Origin: Bicyclus anynana
Taxonomy: Eukaryota; Arthropoda; Insecta; Lepidoptera; Nymphalidae
Reading direction: 5' to 3'
DNA length: 64,000 nucleotides
Assembly (NCBI RefSeq): GCF_947172395.1
Contig: NC_069106.1
Coordinates: 1,860,001 to 1,924,000, forward strand
Below the pieces are notes generated by a model. That model was not told where the DNA came from. It made no database searches and saw nothing but the letters and a program-made list of their open reading frames with translations. A program made the translations under genes and the position numbers. Numbering within the stretch: position 1 is the first letter of the stretch; the number at the start of each line of letters is the position of its first letter. Positions 44,941 through 56,581 of this stretch are shown here, one piece after another.

Positions 44941-45222
44941 ACGGCTTGACTACAATACAATCTCACCTGATGGTAAGTGATGATGCAATCTAAGGTGGAA
45001 GATGGAAGCGGAACATGTTAATAGTAGGATGAAATCCACGCCCCTTTTGGTTTCTAAACGACATCGTACTGGAACGCTAAATCTCTTTGTTGGTAGGGTG
45101 GTAACTAGTTAAGGCCGAAGCCTCCCACCACCCAGACCTGGATCAATTAACAAAACCTCAATCGGCACAGCCGGAACCCAGGACCTACATCTTGTAAATC
45201 CACTGCGCCACAGAGGCCAGTT
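44941..45222 (-). mobile_element. SINE family A, diverged
   Basis: This is a reverse-orientation copy lying upstream of the small gene at 44 kb. The tail block, the AACTAGTTAAGGCCGAAGCC block and the tRNA head (CACTGCGCCACAGAGGCC) are recognisable, with several changes. Confidence 0.75.
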
Positions 45223-45302
45223 TTTAAAACTGAATTTCACGCGGACGAAGTTGCGGGCGTCCGCTAGTAATTTATCTCTCTGCATTACTATACTAATAAG
45301 TC

Positions 45303-45600
45303 ATCGTTACCAACCCATATTCGGCTTAGTGTTGAGCTCGAGTCTCTTCTCAGAATGAGAGGGGTTGGGCTGATAGTCCACCACGCTGGCCCAGACGCAG
45401 ACTTCACACACGCAGATAATTAAGAAAATTCTCTGGTATGCAGGTTCACGATGTTTTTCCTTCACCGTTTGAGACACGTGATATTTAATTTCTTAAAATG
45501 TACACGACTGAAAAGTTGGAGGTGCATGCCCCAGACCGGAGAACCGACACCCTCCGGAATCGGAGGCAGAGGTCACATCCACTGGGCTATCACGGCTTTA
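45303..45600 (-). mobile_element. SINE family B between the small gene and TAF1B
   Basis: This is a reverse copy with small deletions, from TCGTTACCAACCCATATTCG to CACTGGGCTATCACGGC. It lies about 100 bp past the TAF1B stop codon. Confidence 0.82.
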
Positions 45601-45697
45601 ACATACAATAGATATAAAATATTTACAAAACGCACAATAGGCGTAAAGCAAATAACGCAAGCTCAAAATAAAAATGCATAAACTTTGATTAATTAAT

Positions 45698-48600
45698 CTA
45701 TTTTGTAGTCCTTGTATAAGTCATTAGCCTTTGTTCTAATTTCTGTAAGCATCTATAAAGAAAATATGGCGGACAGTCCACTATTGAAGCACACTCATTA
45801 AAAACAGAAACAAAACTTTTTGGGCAGTTCAACATAACCTCATTCTGAAACTTTACCGTCATTATGTTACTAGCCGCGAACGCTTTGGCTTTATAATGTC
45901 TCATCCAATACTTGTATTCATTAATTTCTTCATTTTGTACTAGATATTCTACCTTTTCATCTTGCTTTTTAACGTATTTAAGAGGTACATTATCTTCGTC
46001 ATCACTTGAACTAGAGTTTTCACTTTGTAAATCATTATCTGTATCTTGTATTACATTATCTGTATCTTGTACAACATTTCCATCATGATTTGCGAAATCT
46101 GCAATTTTCTCATCAATTAACTTATTTAAATCTGAATCGTCAATATCAATATCATCGATATTATGTAAATCTAGTTCGTCGTTAACATTTACAAATAATT
46201 GATTAACATTGTGTGTTTTCGGATCGAATTTCGGATTGGTTTTTGGTAATAAATCTTCAATATTTTCTCCTTCGAAATCATTGTTTGTATCATCCTCTGT
46301 GACATCTTGGACGCTACCGTCTCGGACAGAGGCATTTTGATCAACTGACAATCCTTCTATGTGATCATTATTTCCATTAATATGAAGTGAATCATCTATA
46401 ACTCCTATACGACTGTTTTCCACATCCTGTGCATGTATTTCTGTGTGTGAACCACTTGTGATGTTAAATTCTTCTCGATTTTCAGCCATTTCAATAACTG
46501 ATCTGACTTGTTCTGAAATTTTTAGCAACACATCATTATTTACATTTTCGTAATACTCATTGACTAGTTCTGCAGTAAATTTACGTGACTCGCCATAGTT
46601 ACAACATCTATCCCTTATTTTAGGTTTTTTTGGTTCACTTACTCCAGTTTCGCAATTTTCAAACGATTTTCGCGAATTTCTTTTTCTTATTTGTTTGGGT
46701 TCACGTTTTTCTTTGGGTAAACTTATTTTATATTTCTTACTAGCAATGTTTATTAGTTCCTGTATAGCTTTTTCTTTATCAAAATTTTCTGGAAGTGAGA
46801 CTATTTCTGGAGAAGAAATTTGAGTAGAATCATCATGAACATCCATTTTACTATCATATAAATTGAAACTGTGAAATCCTGACGTGTCGATTTCATTTGT
46901 TTCGAGACAATCATTCGATACATCATTTTTATCATCTTCTTGTATTAGTAACTTTTTAAAATCATCATGAAATATGGATAGTTCCTCATCTTCTTCTTCA
47001 ATGATATCATGATTTTCATCATCTGAATCGCTTTTTGTACATTCTTCATTGTCTGATTTACTTTCGATATCCGATATGTAGTCACTGCCAAAATCATAGC
47101 TATTATCACTCCTAGCATCGTTTATATTAGTGACGTGTTTAGGTTTGGGCGGCTTAGTTTTAAGCCAATTTTGATTTTCACAATTCCTTACCATAAATAT
47201 AGGAGTATCTCCTACTATCGAATGTAATGTGCCAATTATATGAGTATTTATGGTTTTGTTTGTTTCACTAACACCTTTAATTAAACATTCGGAACTAATA
47301 GATGTTGGAAATTTCAAATCATTAATAACATATTTAAGTGAATATTGACTAAAGTCTTCACATAAACGTAATTTTAATTCTGGATCTATAATGTATTCTG
47401 ATATAACTTCCGTATAAGTAGTCATAGGTGTAAAAGTAACTGGGAATTTTTCCTTAGGTATAACAAAAACTTCATCTGTATGTATTTTATTTATAATATC
47501 CATAGCTACGTTATCGCTTAATTTTATTTTTCGTGTCTTCCTTTCTTTAACATGCTCCATAAATACACTATCATTAACAGGTAAATTGTACTTTTGAGCC
47601 ATAGGCAAGTAATACTTACTCAATATTATTTTCCGAAACTGCATAAACATGTACCACTCGTGAAAGGAAAACAATCTATCTGTGGGCTCCGCATACATAC
47701 CAAGTTTATAAGATTTTAAATAATCTCTTTCAGTATTTATTTTGTCTACTGCATCAGATAATCTAACTTCATAGTCGCAGTCTAGCCCAAAGCACAGTTT
47801 AAGAGCTAACAAGATATAAGACATACACTCTGTCTCATAATCTGGTGTATAAATGTAGTATTTCATTGAAATTTTATCCATTTCTAAAAATGTACAGGGC
47901 AGCAAATCAATTAAGGATAAGACTAAATCTTTGAAATCATTTGGGAGGCACAGTTCTTGTATAAAATTATCTATGATTTTATTTAAATCAGGGACTAAAG
48001 GCACACCTAATTGTAACCTTTTAAACAGTGTCATAGCATATGCACGAATTGATCTATTAGTACTTTCATTGGAACAAAGGTTAAAGTTATACCAATTTGG
48101 TATTAACTTGGCAGATAATTCTTTCGGTACAAACTTTGAACAATTGTAAACACTTAAACGCCCCTCTCTTATGAATTGGAATAGATGTCCCAACTGTATG
48201 TGACTTTTGTCCAAATTTAATGCTACATAGAGTATTGATAGTAACATTCCTTTTGTAATAGTATTAATGTCAAATTGTTCTTCACGCCCCTGCTCTTTTT
48301 TGTCTTCTTTCATATCACACTGGTCAATGTTTTCTTTATTTGTACTATCATTACTTAGTTTTTGTGTATCTTCATCATCTATGTTGTTAAATGTAAATTG
48401 TGTGGCCCTGAAATATAAAACATTGGCTTTACAAACTACAGCTGACTAAAGTTACTGCTACATACGTCAAAAACTTTTTTTTGACCTTGGCCTCTCTAGA
48501 AGTGCAGCTAGTTCTATATTAGAACGAGTATCCAAAGCTGCTCTAATAGGATCTTACCAAATTCGGATAGGTAGGGAGAACAACACGAGCAGAGAAGGGG

Positions 48601-50043
48601 AGTGTTGATCGATTGTCAAGGAATTCCTTAACCCTACATCCAGTAGTCACAAGTCTTGGACTTTGCTTGGTGTTTTTCTTTCTACCATGCGATGGACCCG
48701 GCACCTGCACTGTGAAACCATGGAATGCAAAGATATTCGTCTCATACCTACTGTTTTTTCTGTGCACAGCTTTAAACCATTAAAATAATGCCTGGATATG
48801 CAAGTACTCTATAAATTTTGATTTCCTTGTGTGTCAAAATACAAGTTTTTATGTGGAATAAACCGCTAGTGGTGTGCATGAACTTTTTGAATTAGAGTAT
48901 TAATTTATTTTGAATTACACTATACATATAAAAAATTAAAAATTCCTTCTTCAACACAGAACCCTAAATAGAAAGAAAACATACTTTGGTTCATCCTTTT
49001 TCTGGAATTTCTTGATATATCGCACCCATATCCATAGTACTTTTAGTTTGACTGTAGGTTTAGCACCCAGAGCTATAAGTTCATCCGTCAAATTGGCCAA
49101 AATAAAGTTGTAAGCGTGCCATTTGTGCCATTCGCCACTCACTGAAATAAAGTTAACTGTTAACTTCATGAATCCTGTCTTTTTCTTGGTATGAACGATC
49201 AACAAAGATGCTCCTCTCTTTAAAGCCTCAATAGTTCAATGGTAAGAGACTGGTCTAAACACTATGTTATGGGTTCAATTCCCACTGGACTATTGTCATA
49301 ACCACTCCTAACACAGTCTTTACTGTCTAGTTGGACTAGAACAGGAATATTCAAAATTAAAAATATTCTAAATTCATAATTCATTTATTTCAAGTAGGCT
49401 CAGTTTACAAGCACCGTTTGTAAGGGATTTGTTATAGTGAAGTCAAATATATACCATCGTACAGCGTTATGGCTCGTACTGTCGCAAACATAATATTTAA
49501 AAACTAAAATTTTATCACATTTCAAAAAAAAATATGAAACAGAATATAAAAGTAGATCTCATCCCTCTTAATAACTTTTTTTTTTTAGTTTGTGTGTAAG
49601 TGTGTATGTTTGTTCCTCCTTTACACTGCGGCTACTGAAGCGATTTGGCTGAAATTTGGAATGGAAACAGATGTTACGTTATCTTTGCCTCTTTCCTACA
49701 GGAACGAATTTGTTTCTACTACTACAATCTCACCTGTTGGTAAGTGATGATGCAAACTAAGATGAAAGCGGGCTAACTTCTTAGTTGAAGGATGAAAATC
49801 CACACACTAAAAAAATAAAGTTATAACAAAATGGATCATACTCTGAATAGAATCCTGCAGTACTGTGGTGATCTTCTTAGTTTCAACAAACGCTAGTACG
49901 CCGTCTCCCAGCATAGTGGACTCTACAATAGTTTCCCTCACATTTGTATCTTGGGTACCACATTCAACACAGTAATAGAACCCATCAACAAGATTCAAGC
50001 CGGTGCAGCCGCATATTTGACATGGACTTGTTTTAGAAGACAT
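45698..50043 (-). CDS. TAF1B: TAF1B/Rrn7-like RNA polymerase I initiation factor subunit, 3 exons
   Basis: Exons on the minus strand: 50043-49842, 49141-48985, 48407-45698; phases agree and the product is 1022 aa. The N-terminus is an Rrn7-type zinc ribbon with Cys8, Cys11, Cys25 and Cys28 (PCQICGC, YYCVECG). Exon 2 (SGEWHKWHAYNFIL, then VKLKVLWIWVRYIKKF) and the early part of exon 3 match the start of the TFIIB-like cyclin folds. In the family this protein is the TFIIB-like subunit of SL1/core factor, which recruits RNA polymerase I to rDNA promoters in the nucleolus. Residues of about 565-605 and 900-930 are very acidic and Ser/Asp-rich, with a short duplicated DTDNVIQDTDN unit; these are probably disordered linkers. 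The protein is longer than vertebrate TAF1B. Intron 2 contains a LINE fragment. Confidence 0.87.
48479..48760 (+). mobile_element. LINE fragment in TAF1B intron 2
   Basis: This is a copy of the family at 33612-33912, starting at the CTTGGCCTCTCTAGA block and ending at AAGATATTCGTCTCATA. It is antisense to TAF1B and makes up about half of that intron. Confidence 0.65.
49225..49425 (+). mobile_element. tRNA-like SINE head followed by a LINE tail, in TAF1B intron 1
   Basis: A head with AATAGTTCAATGGTAAGAGA and box B GGGTTCAATTCCCACTGG runs into AT-rich sequence and then a reverse LINE 3' end (CATTTATTTCAAGTAGGCTC). It lies just upstream of TAF1B exon 2 in gene orientation. Confidence 0.5.
49715..49803 (-). 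mobile_element. SINE family A 3' fragment in TAF1B intron 1
   Basis: Only the tail-proximal block is present: ACTACAATCTCACCTGTTGG through GGATGAAAATCCACACAC. It ends close to the TAF1B exon 1 donor. Confidence 0.65.
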
Positions 50044-51170
50044 CTTTAGTATTCGCCAGTTCTTCTCATTTCATTCAATAAGTATTTTTTTGGAAAAGAC
50101 TGTTTGAATTTGGACACTTCCTACCCTTTAGCCAAAATAAATCCATGTGATGATTTGTAGTCACAAAACGTGTTCAAAATAAAAAATTCAAAATTCTAAC
50201 CAAATTATTAAAGTTTAAACTGTCAAACTTCAAAGTCACTGTCAAACGTCAGCTGTTATGCATGACAGATTACTAATAATTTTACTCATTTCCCTTGAAG
50301 TGAAGTGAGACTTGACGGGGAGTATGCTGACGAATGCGGAAAAGTGTGAAAGACTCAATGAACAAATAATAGGACTGAACGGACGTTGACAGGAACAGGC
50401 AGAGCAAGGAACATAGCCAGAGTTACAGATGTTTTACTTCAGTCGTGTAGGTAAAATATTCTCTCTTTTTTTATTGCCCGTCATGCTTTTGAAATTACCT
50501 AAACTATCTAAAGAATTAAAAATATCACTATATTTTTATAATTATTTATAATTTTACTAATAGAAAACGGATTAAATTTCTAAACGGAAATAGTTATGAT
50601 GTTGGTACAACTGTTGATGTATGACATTAAATTGACAGCTCTTTCCTTGCCAGCAAATATATACACATGTAAGTGGTAGCTTTTTTTATGAGATGGGAGG
50701 GAAGAAAAGCTTAGCGAGCAAATTAACTTAGGGTAATAATGTTTGACTCTACAAAGAACCGAAGGCGATGATGAACATCACCAGATGTTCATCATCGCCA
50801 AATCAGATGATGATGATTGAAAATGAATTTGGAACATTACCAACTGTCTGACTTTGAGCTATTATTAAAAATTAGCAGACTTCCGCGATTTCGTTTGTGA
50901 GAAATTTAGTTTTTCATCAGGCAAATTGGTTTACCTAGTTGCGGCAAGTAAGTAATAGTCCGGGATTCATAGAACATTATTTACAAGTGTCATGTTAATT
51001 TTCCATGAGTAGCTTCAAGATGAGACGATCAACTTTTTTATTTTCGAAAATTTTTGATTCTGGTAGCTGACTGAGTTACCAGGAAATAAAAATTTCTAAG
51101 CATCGGAACGAGATAATGTATCACGCAACTTGTAGCACATTGTATTCAATAAGGGGTAGATATTACACGA
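50044..51170. other. Region upstream of TAF1B
   Basis: It should hold the TAF1B promoter. A short inverted pair GATGATGAACATC / GATGTTCATCATC lies near 50770-50800. No other gene seen. Confidence 0.45.
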
Positions 51171-51370
51171 CTAGCTGACGTCGTGCGGTTTCACCCGCGT
51201 GGTTTCCGTTCCCGTAGGAATATGGGGATATTATATAGCCTATAGCCTTCCTCGATAAATGGGCTATCTAACACTGAAAGAATTTTTCAAATCGGACCAG
51301 TAGTTCCTGAGATTAGCGCGTTCAATCAAACAAACAAACAAACTCTTCAGCTTTATAATATTAGTATAGA
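51171..51370 (-). mobile_element. Non-autonomous Helitron-like element, complete
   Basis: This is a reverse copy of the 22070-22269 family, from CTAG with the GC-rich hairpin (GACGTCGTGCGGTTTCACCC) at 51171 to the AGTATAGA end at 51370. Confidence 0.82.
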
Positions 51371-51397
51371 TTGACGAATTTCTGAAGGATAAATGTT

Positions 51398-51665
51398 TTT
51401 ATATAAAAGCGCTTGGAGGCCATTGGATCAGCTTCCACCTTAACACAGGAAATAAAACTATAAGAAATTGTAATTGTTATCAATTGTAAATTATAATACT
51501 GTATGACTTTTTCAAAAGAGCAACTGTTGAGTTTCTTGCCGGTATCTTCTCAGCAGAACCTGCCTTCCGAACCGGTGGTAGAGTCTTTACAAATAGTCAA
51601 CTGACGTGTCAAAAGTGCTTGTAAACTTGAAATAAATTATTTTTGATTTGATTTGATTTATAAAG
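51398..51665 (+). mobile_element. LINE 3' end with TTTGATTTGATTT tail
   Basis: It runs from AAAAGCGCTTGGAGGCCATT to GATTTGATTTGATTTA, a copy of the 16553-16835 family about 30 bp beyond the Helitron at 51171-51370. Confidence 0.72.
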
Positions 51666-52219
51666 AAATGTAACAATTTCGACATTATTTCATTTGATTA
51701 TTATCAGTATTTTTTTTATTTGTTTAATTTAACTCTTGCACGCCTATTAGGCAGATTGTGATAAAGCCACACCCATTGAACAACTGTACATTATCGCATT
51801 CTGTCAATAAATGATTTTGATTTCGATTTTGATCTTGATTTTTCAAGTTTGTAGCATGGTAAATGAAGGACTGTCATCCAAATTTGCGGAAGCCTTTAGA
51901 CCACCTTAATCCGGCACTATCGCAAAATCTTTTCACAACCAACGTATACTAATTGTTAACTACCTTCCAGCCAAATTTCAACTTTTGTTTGTTTTTCAAT
52001 TCTAACCATTAGTTCGTCAATAGGTAAGCCAGAAGTATGAAATTGTCTAAACGGGCCGTGCAAGTGTCGTACGATGACGTCACGCACATTAAACGCGGTC
52101 TGTCGCCCCGCGCTCACTTTAAAATTATAAGTCTATCTTGAGAACTAATTGATGTATAGAAATAATTATTTCACGAGTATTTTATTTTTTCAACGGAAAA
52201 TAGAGAAAGGTAACATTTA

Positions 52220-52533
52220 AAAAATTTTATTAAAAAAAATTCAACTGACTTTCAACTCAAAAAATAACTTTAACTAAAAAGCAAAAAATAACATCCTACC
52301 TATGTGCTACCTACTGATCAGTTTGAAGGCGGTGCCAAGCCAGTGAATTAAATACGTTTAAACTAAATTTCTGTGATTATTCCAGAAACAGCTTTAATTA
52401 AAACGACACTGGCTTGGCACCGCCTTCAAACTGATCAGTAGGTAGCACATAGGTAGGATGTTATTTTTTGCTTTTTAGTTAAAGTTATTTTTTGAGTTGA
52501 AAGTCGGTTGAATTTTTTTTAATAAAATTTTTA
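52220..52533. repeat. Very long, nearly perfect inverted repeat (126-bp arms, 61-bp loop)
   Basis: The left arm 52220-52345 and right arm 52407-52533 differ by one substitution and one 1-bp length change. Inner ends are GCGGTGCCAAGCCAGTG and CACTGGCTTGGCACCGC. A related but decayed unit is near 55990-56140. There is no ORF. It would form a strong hairpin if transcribed. Confidence 0.9.
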
Positions 52534-52573
52534 TTTTTTTATTTTTAGTGTTAGCATACCCACTGCGTGTGTA

Positions 52574-52963
52574 CAGTCACAACCTATCTAAGTGGAAAGT
52601 TCTTATAAATACAAAATTATCAAGTCCAAACACAAGGTAGCTACTGTGAGCCGTCGAGGAGTTCTCTTCACTGTGCTTCGTCTTCATCACCAAACCCTTA
52701 ATACATTCGCAATCCATCTAGGTGGAAAGTTCTCATCAATACAAATTTATCAAGTCCAAACACAAGGTAGCTACTGTGAACCGTCGAGGAGTTCTCTTCA
52801 CTGTCCCTCGTCTTCATCACCAGACCCTTAATACAGTCACAACCCATATAGGTGGAAAGTACTCATCAATACAAATTAATCAAGCCCAAACAAAAGGCGA
52901 CTGCTGTAAATCCTTGACGAGTTCCATCGTCTGTGTTTCGGCTCCATCATCAGACCAACTCCA
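52574..52963. repeat. Three tandem 130-bp repeats
   Basis: Units start at 52574, 52704 and 52834, exactly 130 bp apart, sharing GGTGGAAAGTTCTCATCAAT-like and CCGTCGAGGAGTTCTCTTCA blocks; the third is the most diverged. ORFs of 79-86 codons across them look like the same unit repeated and show no known domain. Because 130 is not a multiple of 3, the frame shifts from unit to unit. Confidence 0.85.
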
Positions 52964-53089
52964 AACCTTCATAAAATTGTAGTGGTTTAAAATACCTTAT
53001 GGAAACACTAACAAACGTACTAGCCGTCTCTACAACTTTCGAAAGTTCCCCTCAATTTCTCCAGGATGCCATCATCAGATCCTGACATG

Positions 53090-53250
53090 AAAAAAATGGT
53101 ACCACCCTGGAAGTAAACCCTACAAAACAAAAAAGAATTTTCAAAATCGGTCCATAATTGTCGGAATTATCGCTGGACATACATAAAAAAAAAAAAAAAA
53201 CATACATACAGCCGAACGTAGAACCTCCTCCTTTTTGGAAGTCGGTTAAA
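53090..53250. repeat. Dispersed repeat end downstream of the 130-bp array
   Basis: AGAATTTTCAAAATCGGTCC, an A-run and CAGCCGAACGTAGAACCTCC with TTTGGAAGTCGGTTA. A shorter relative (GCCGAACGTCGAACCTCCTC) is at about 2866-2925. It is probably the 3' part of the element that contains the foldback and the array. Confidence 0.55.
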
Positions 53251-53471
53251 AAATAGTAAACAACTGAAAATTCTGCATTATGGTCTTAAAAATTGTTAGC
53301 GTTGGTTTAAAAAAAATATTAAATGTTTATAAGTTTTATTTGGTCTAAATTTTATTTCAGCTTTTTATTTTATATTATAAAATGTAATTATAATGCATTA
53401 TGAAAGTGTACGAATAAAAATAATAAATATTGTAAAATAAATGGTAGAATTTAAAACTCAAATCTAGCAAC

Positions 53472-53552
53472 CGGAACCGTAGAGTACCGTACAGTACGGA
53501 TTACCGTACCGTATTCCGCATGGAATACGTCGTACCGTAGACCGTACTATTT
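53472..53552. repeat. Cluster of short CCGTA/TACGG words
   Basis: Within about 80 bp the words CCGTA, GTACGG, TACCGTA and their complements recur on both strands, so the stretch can pair with itself in many ways. No reading frame or known element. Confidence 0.6.
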
Positions 53553-53694
53553 ACTTCATACTCAAAGAGTATAATAAGTATATGGGAAAAGAGAGCCCTC
53601 TTGCAGATTTTCGGTGGCTTAAATTGAAGCGCCAACTGCGGTTTGGAGTAAACTTATAGGTACTACTAAAACAGCGGCAATTTAATTTAAATGG

Positions 53695-53925
53695 GGATTT
53701 TTAATCGAGGTTTAATAAAACACAAAAAATATTTAAAAAAACGAATTGAGAAAAACAAAAAACAAATAAAAAAACTAAAAAAATATATATTGTGAAGTAA
53801 TCCAATCCCCACCCGGGCTCGAACCCTATTCTAGTAGAATGACTATTCCTAATTATACGTAACATTGTTATAATCCGTTCGACCATGTACACCACTGAAC
53901 CAGATGACAGTTCATGGCCACGTTG
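53695..53925 (-). mobile_element. Possible tRNA-derived SINE, family D
   Basis: On the minus strand a tRNA-like head (CATCTGGTTCAGTGGTGTAC) is followed by box B (AGGGTTCGAGCCCGGGTGGG) and an A/T-rich body. Only one copy was seen, so it may be a degraded tRNA-like remnant. Confidence 0.45.
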
Positions 53926-54708
53926 AAATTAATATACGCTTACTTTCTATACCTAATAACTTACAATCGCAACCAACACAATTTAATTCATGATCATACT
54001 GTAAAAACTGTTTATGTGATATTCACGGGCAATCGGACAAAACTGAGGAGTGAAAACATTTCTATTAAAAAAATAATTGCACAATAAATATAGAAAAGTA
54101 TATGAAGTCGTAACCAATTTGCAGACATTATTTGCTATCAAACGCATTAAGGACTGGAAAATGGCTTGGAAGAAAAACGCCACTGCTCCATGTTTTGCCT
54201 CCTCACATACTATAAATATTTTGTTCCCGGACATAATATAAAGGTTATTACTTCATATCATCTCAGCCATTTATTTAATATTGTTGCGTAGTTGCCATTT
54301 GTTACTTAAAAACTAACCAAACACTCTATGTTAACTTATGCATCACATATTTTATTAAATGAGGAAGTTTGATTTGCAAAACGATTTTAATATATATTTC
54401 ATGTAGTGGTCTATGAGATTTTTACAGAGTTACTATTTTTTTCATTATCGTTTAAATTATTAAATATTACGAAATGGTTGCAAATATTGATAGTGGGCAC
54501 ACTAAGATTAGCGATGGAATTGCTGCCATCTGTTGAGATATTTTTACTTACTTAGTCGAAAAGTTGTTTCACTACGAGATCTAGATGGCCTATAAGTCAA
54601 CAAATTGCTTTGAATGTATGGAACTGTCCCCCCCCTGTTCATACTTGTCTTGTGGTCCTTGGTTATCCGTCATTGTAGCGTATCGCCATCCCGTCGTCAA
54701 TAACTACG

Positions 54709-54857
54709 ATCTCGGGGCGTGTTCTTTATTTCATAACTGAAATAAAGCGTACGTATAATCCCGCTCATATAAATTATACAGACGTTATAACCCATTTCCA
54801 AGCTTTAGAACTGAAATGCGAGTTTTGTGAACTCGTCACACGCCCCAAAAGAGATCG
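54709..54857. repeat. Inverted repeat upstream of the receptor kinase exon
   Basis: CGATCTCGGGGCGTGT (54707-54722) mirrors ACACGCCCC-AAAA-GAGATCG (54838-54857), apart from the AAAA. It may be a short foldback element or part of the promoter; its distance from the ATG is about 250 bp. Confidence 0.55.
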
Positions 54858-55109
54858 TGAACTTCTGTGTGAACTTGTGTTTCGTGCGTCTACTATTTCG
54901 TGTAACTATAGTTGTTTATACTGACATTTTATTTGTTTAGTGTTTATTAACCAGTGTTAGAGTCGATGGTGTGCAGTGTTGAGTTCAGTGTGAGATTTCT
55001 CGTTGTACATTGATGGGCCGCTGGAACGCGCGTACGGCGGCAGAGAGGCCGCATCGGCGGGTCGCAGCTTCCCGGAGAGTTCAAATTAAAATCCGTCAAC
55101 CTGGAACTG

Positions 55110-55161
55110 ATGGAATTAGAAAATATCGTAGCCAACACTGTCTACTTGAAAGCCAGAGAGG
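55110..55161 (+). CDS. Gprk2: First coding exon of a GRK4/5/6-type G protein-coupled receptor kinase (partial)
   Basis: The exon codes for MELENIVANTVYLKAREG and then splices at a GTACGT donor (55162). This peptide is the hallmark N-terminus of GRK4/5/6 kinases (Gprk2 in flies), an amphipathic helix that docks on activated receptors. In vertebrate GRK5, as recalled, the sequence continues Gly-Gly after Arg-Glu. The exon ends in phase 1. No second exon is visible in the remaining 8.8 kb, so the first intron must run past the window edge. Upstream sequence to about 54880 has several short upstream ATGs and reads as 5' UTR. The exon is too short to be found by ORF length. Confidence 0.85.
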
Positions 55162-55605
55162 GTACGTAGCATTAGCAATTTAAATTTTTCGTATAGCAAA
55201 TCATTATGTTAATGGGAATTCTTTATTCAAATTTCGAAAATGGTCGGCACTCGGCATCCGTGCACGTAACTTGTTTTGATGTAAACATTCATTGACCTTT
55301 TCAACTTGTCAAAAGATGGTCTAAATTTAAAAACAAAAAAGGATATAAACAAATTGCAAACATTCAATCCATAACAGTTCTATTTTACTATTCTTTTTTT
55401 TTTAATACTGAAAATAACTTGTTTGTATGTCATGCTAAAACTAAAAAAAAACTTGACCAATTTGAATAATATATTTTTTGTATCTTATGCTTGAATACAA
55501 GGGTGAAAGGCTTGAATACAATATCTAAGCATAAATTAATTACTATAAACTTATATTCCTGTGTCTCTTGTTTGGCAGTAAAGTTTATATGGTTAACTAT
55601 CATTA

Positions 55606-55860
55606 TCATCATTATCAACCCATATTCGGCTCACTCCTGAGCTTGAGTCTCCTCTCAGAATGAGAGGAGATAGTCTAATAGTCCACCACGTTGGCCCAAT
55701 GTGGATTGGCAGACTTCACACACAGATAATTAAGAAAATTCTCTGGTATGCAGGTTTCCTCATAATGTTTCCTGTCACCATTTGAGACACATGATATTTA
55801 ATTTCTTAAAATGCACACAATTGAAAAAAAAGCATGCCCTGGACTAGTTTCAAACCGGCA
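55606..55860 (-). mobile_element. SINE family B, head eroded, in the receptor kinase intron
   Basis: The reverse body opens at TTATCAACCCATATTCGGCT. The part covering box B and the head is degraded after GCATGCCCTGGAC. Confidence 0.78.
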
Positions 55861-56581
55861 AACAGAATTGTAACTATTATTATAAATGAGAGTGTTTGTA
55901 TGAATGTATGGATAGATTCTTGGTTAAAAATGTCTCTCAAGTACGATCATTTAATTAAATAAAATCTTTTAAATTCAACTGACTGAAAATCACAAAAAAA
56001 ATTTAAAAAGCGCAAAATAAGATCAAATGTGCTACCTTCTGATCACTATGAATTCTGTGTTATTTTGTGCTTTTAAGTTTATTTTTGTGTTTTTGAAGTA
56101 GGTTAAACTTTTTTGTTGAAATTTTTTTTATTTTTCTGTTTTTAGTGTGTCCTAGCACAGTGAACAAAAGCTCCACTAACATATTGGTTAAGAAATGACA
56201 AAGTTATGAGGTTACAAACATAAAAGAAAAACATACACATTGAATTGATAACCTCCTTTTTTTAAAATTTGTAAATTACATTACATTAAACCCATTATAA
56301 TATAGAACTTGCTGTCCAATTAATTATAGAGATATCTAAGTATTGTTAAAATATTTTAAATCATAATGATCTGGTTTAAATTCAGTCAGGCGGCCTGTTA
56401 TTAATATCATAATGAAGTTCCTCAATATTAAGCCTACTAACATACTAAATGCTTATCATATTTCCCAGTAATACAAAAAGGTAAATACATAGAGACTGAT
56501 CAATGCAGAATTAGTCATAATTATGTGTAAACAATTATGTAGTACATAATGTATTTGCTTATTGACATATTTATACCATAC

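Noticed and set aside
52592..52982. Two overlapping ORFs with repeated residues across the 130-bp array
   Set aside because: The similarity comes from the DNA tandem repeat read in shifted frames; no known domain or splice context.
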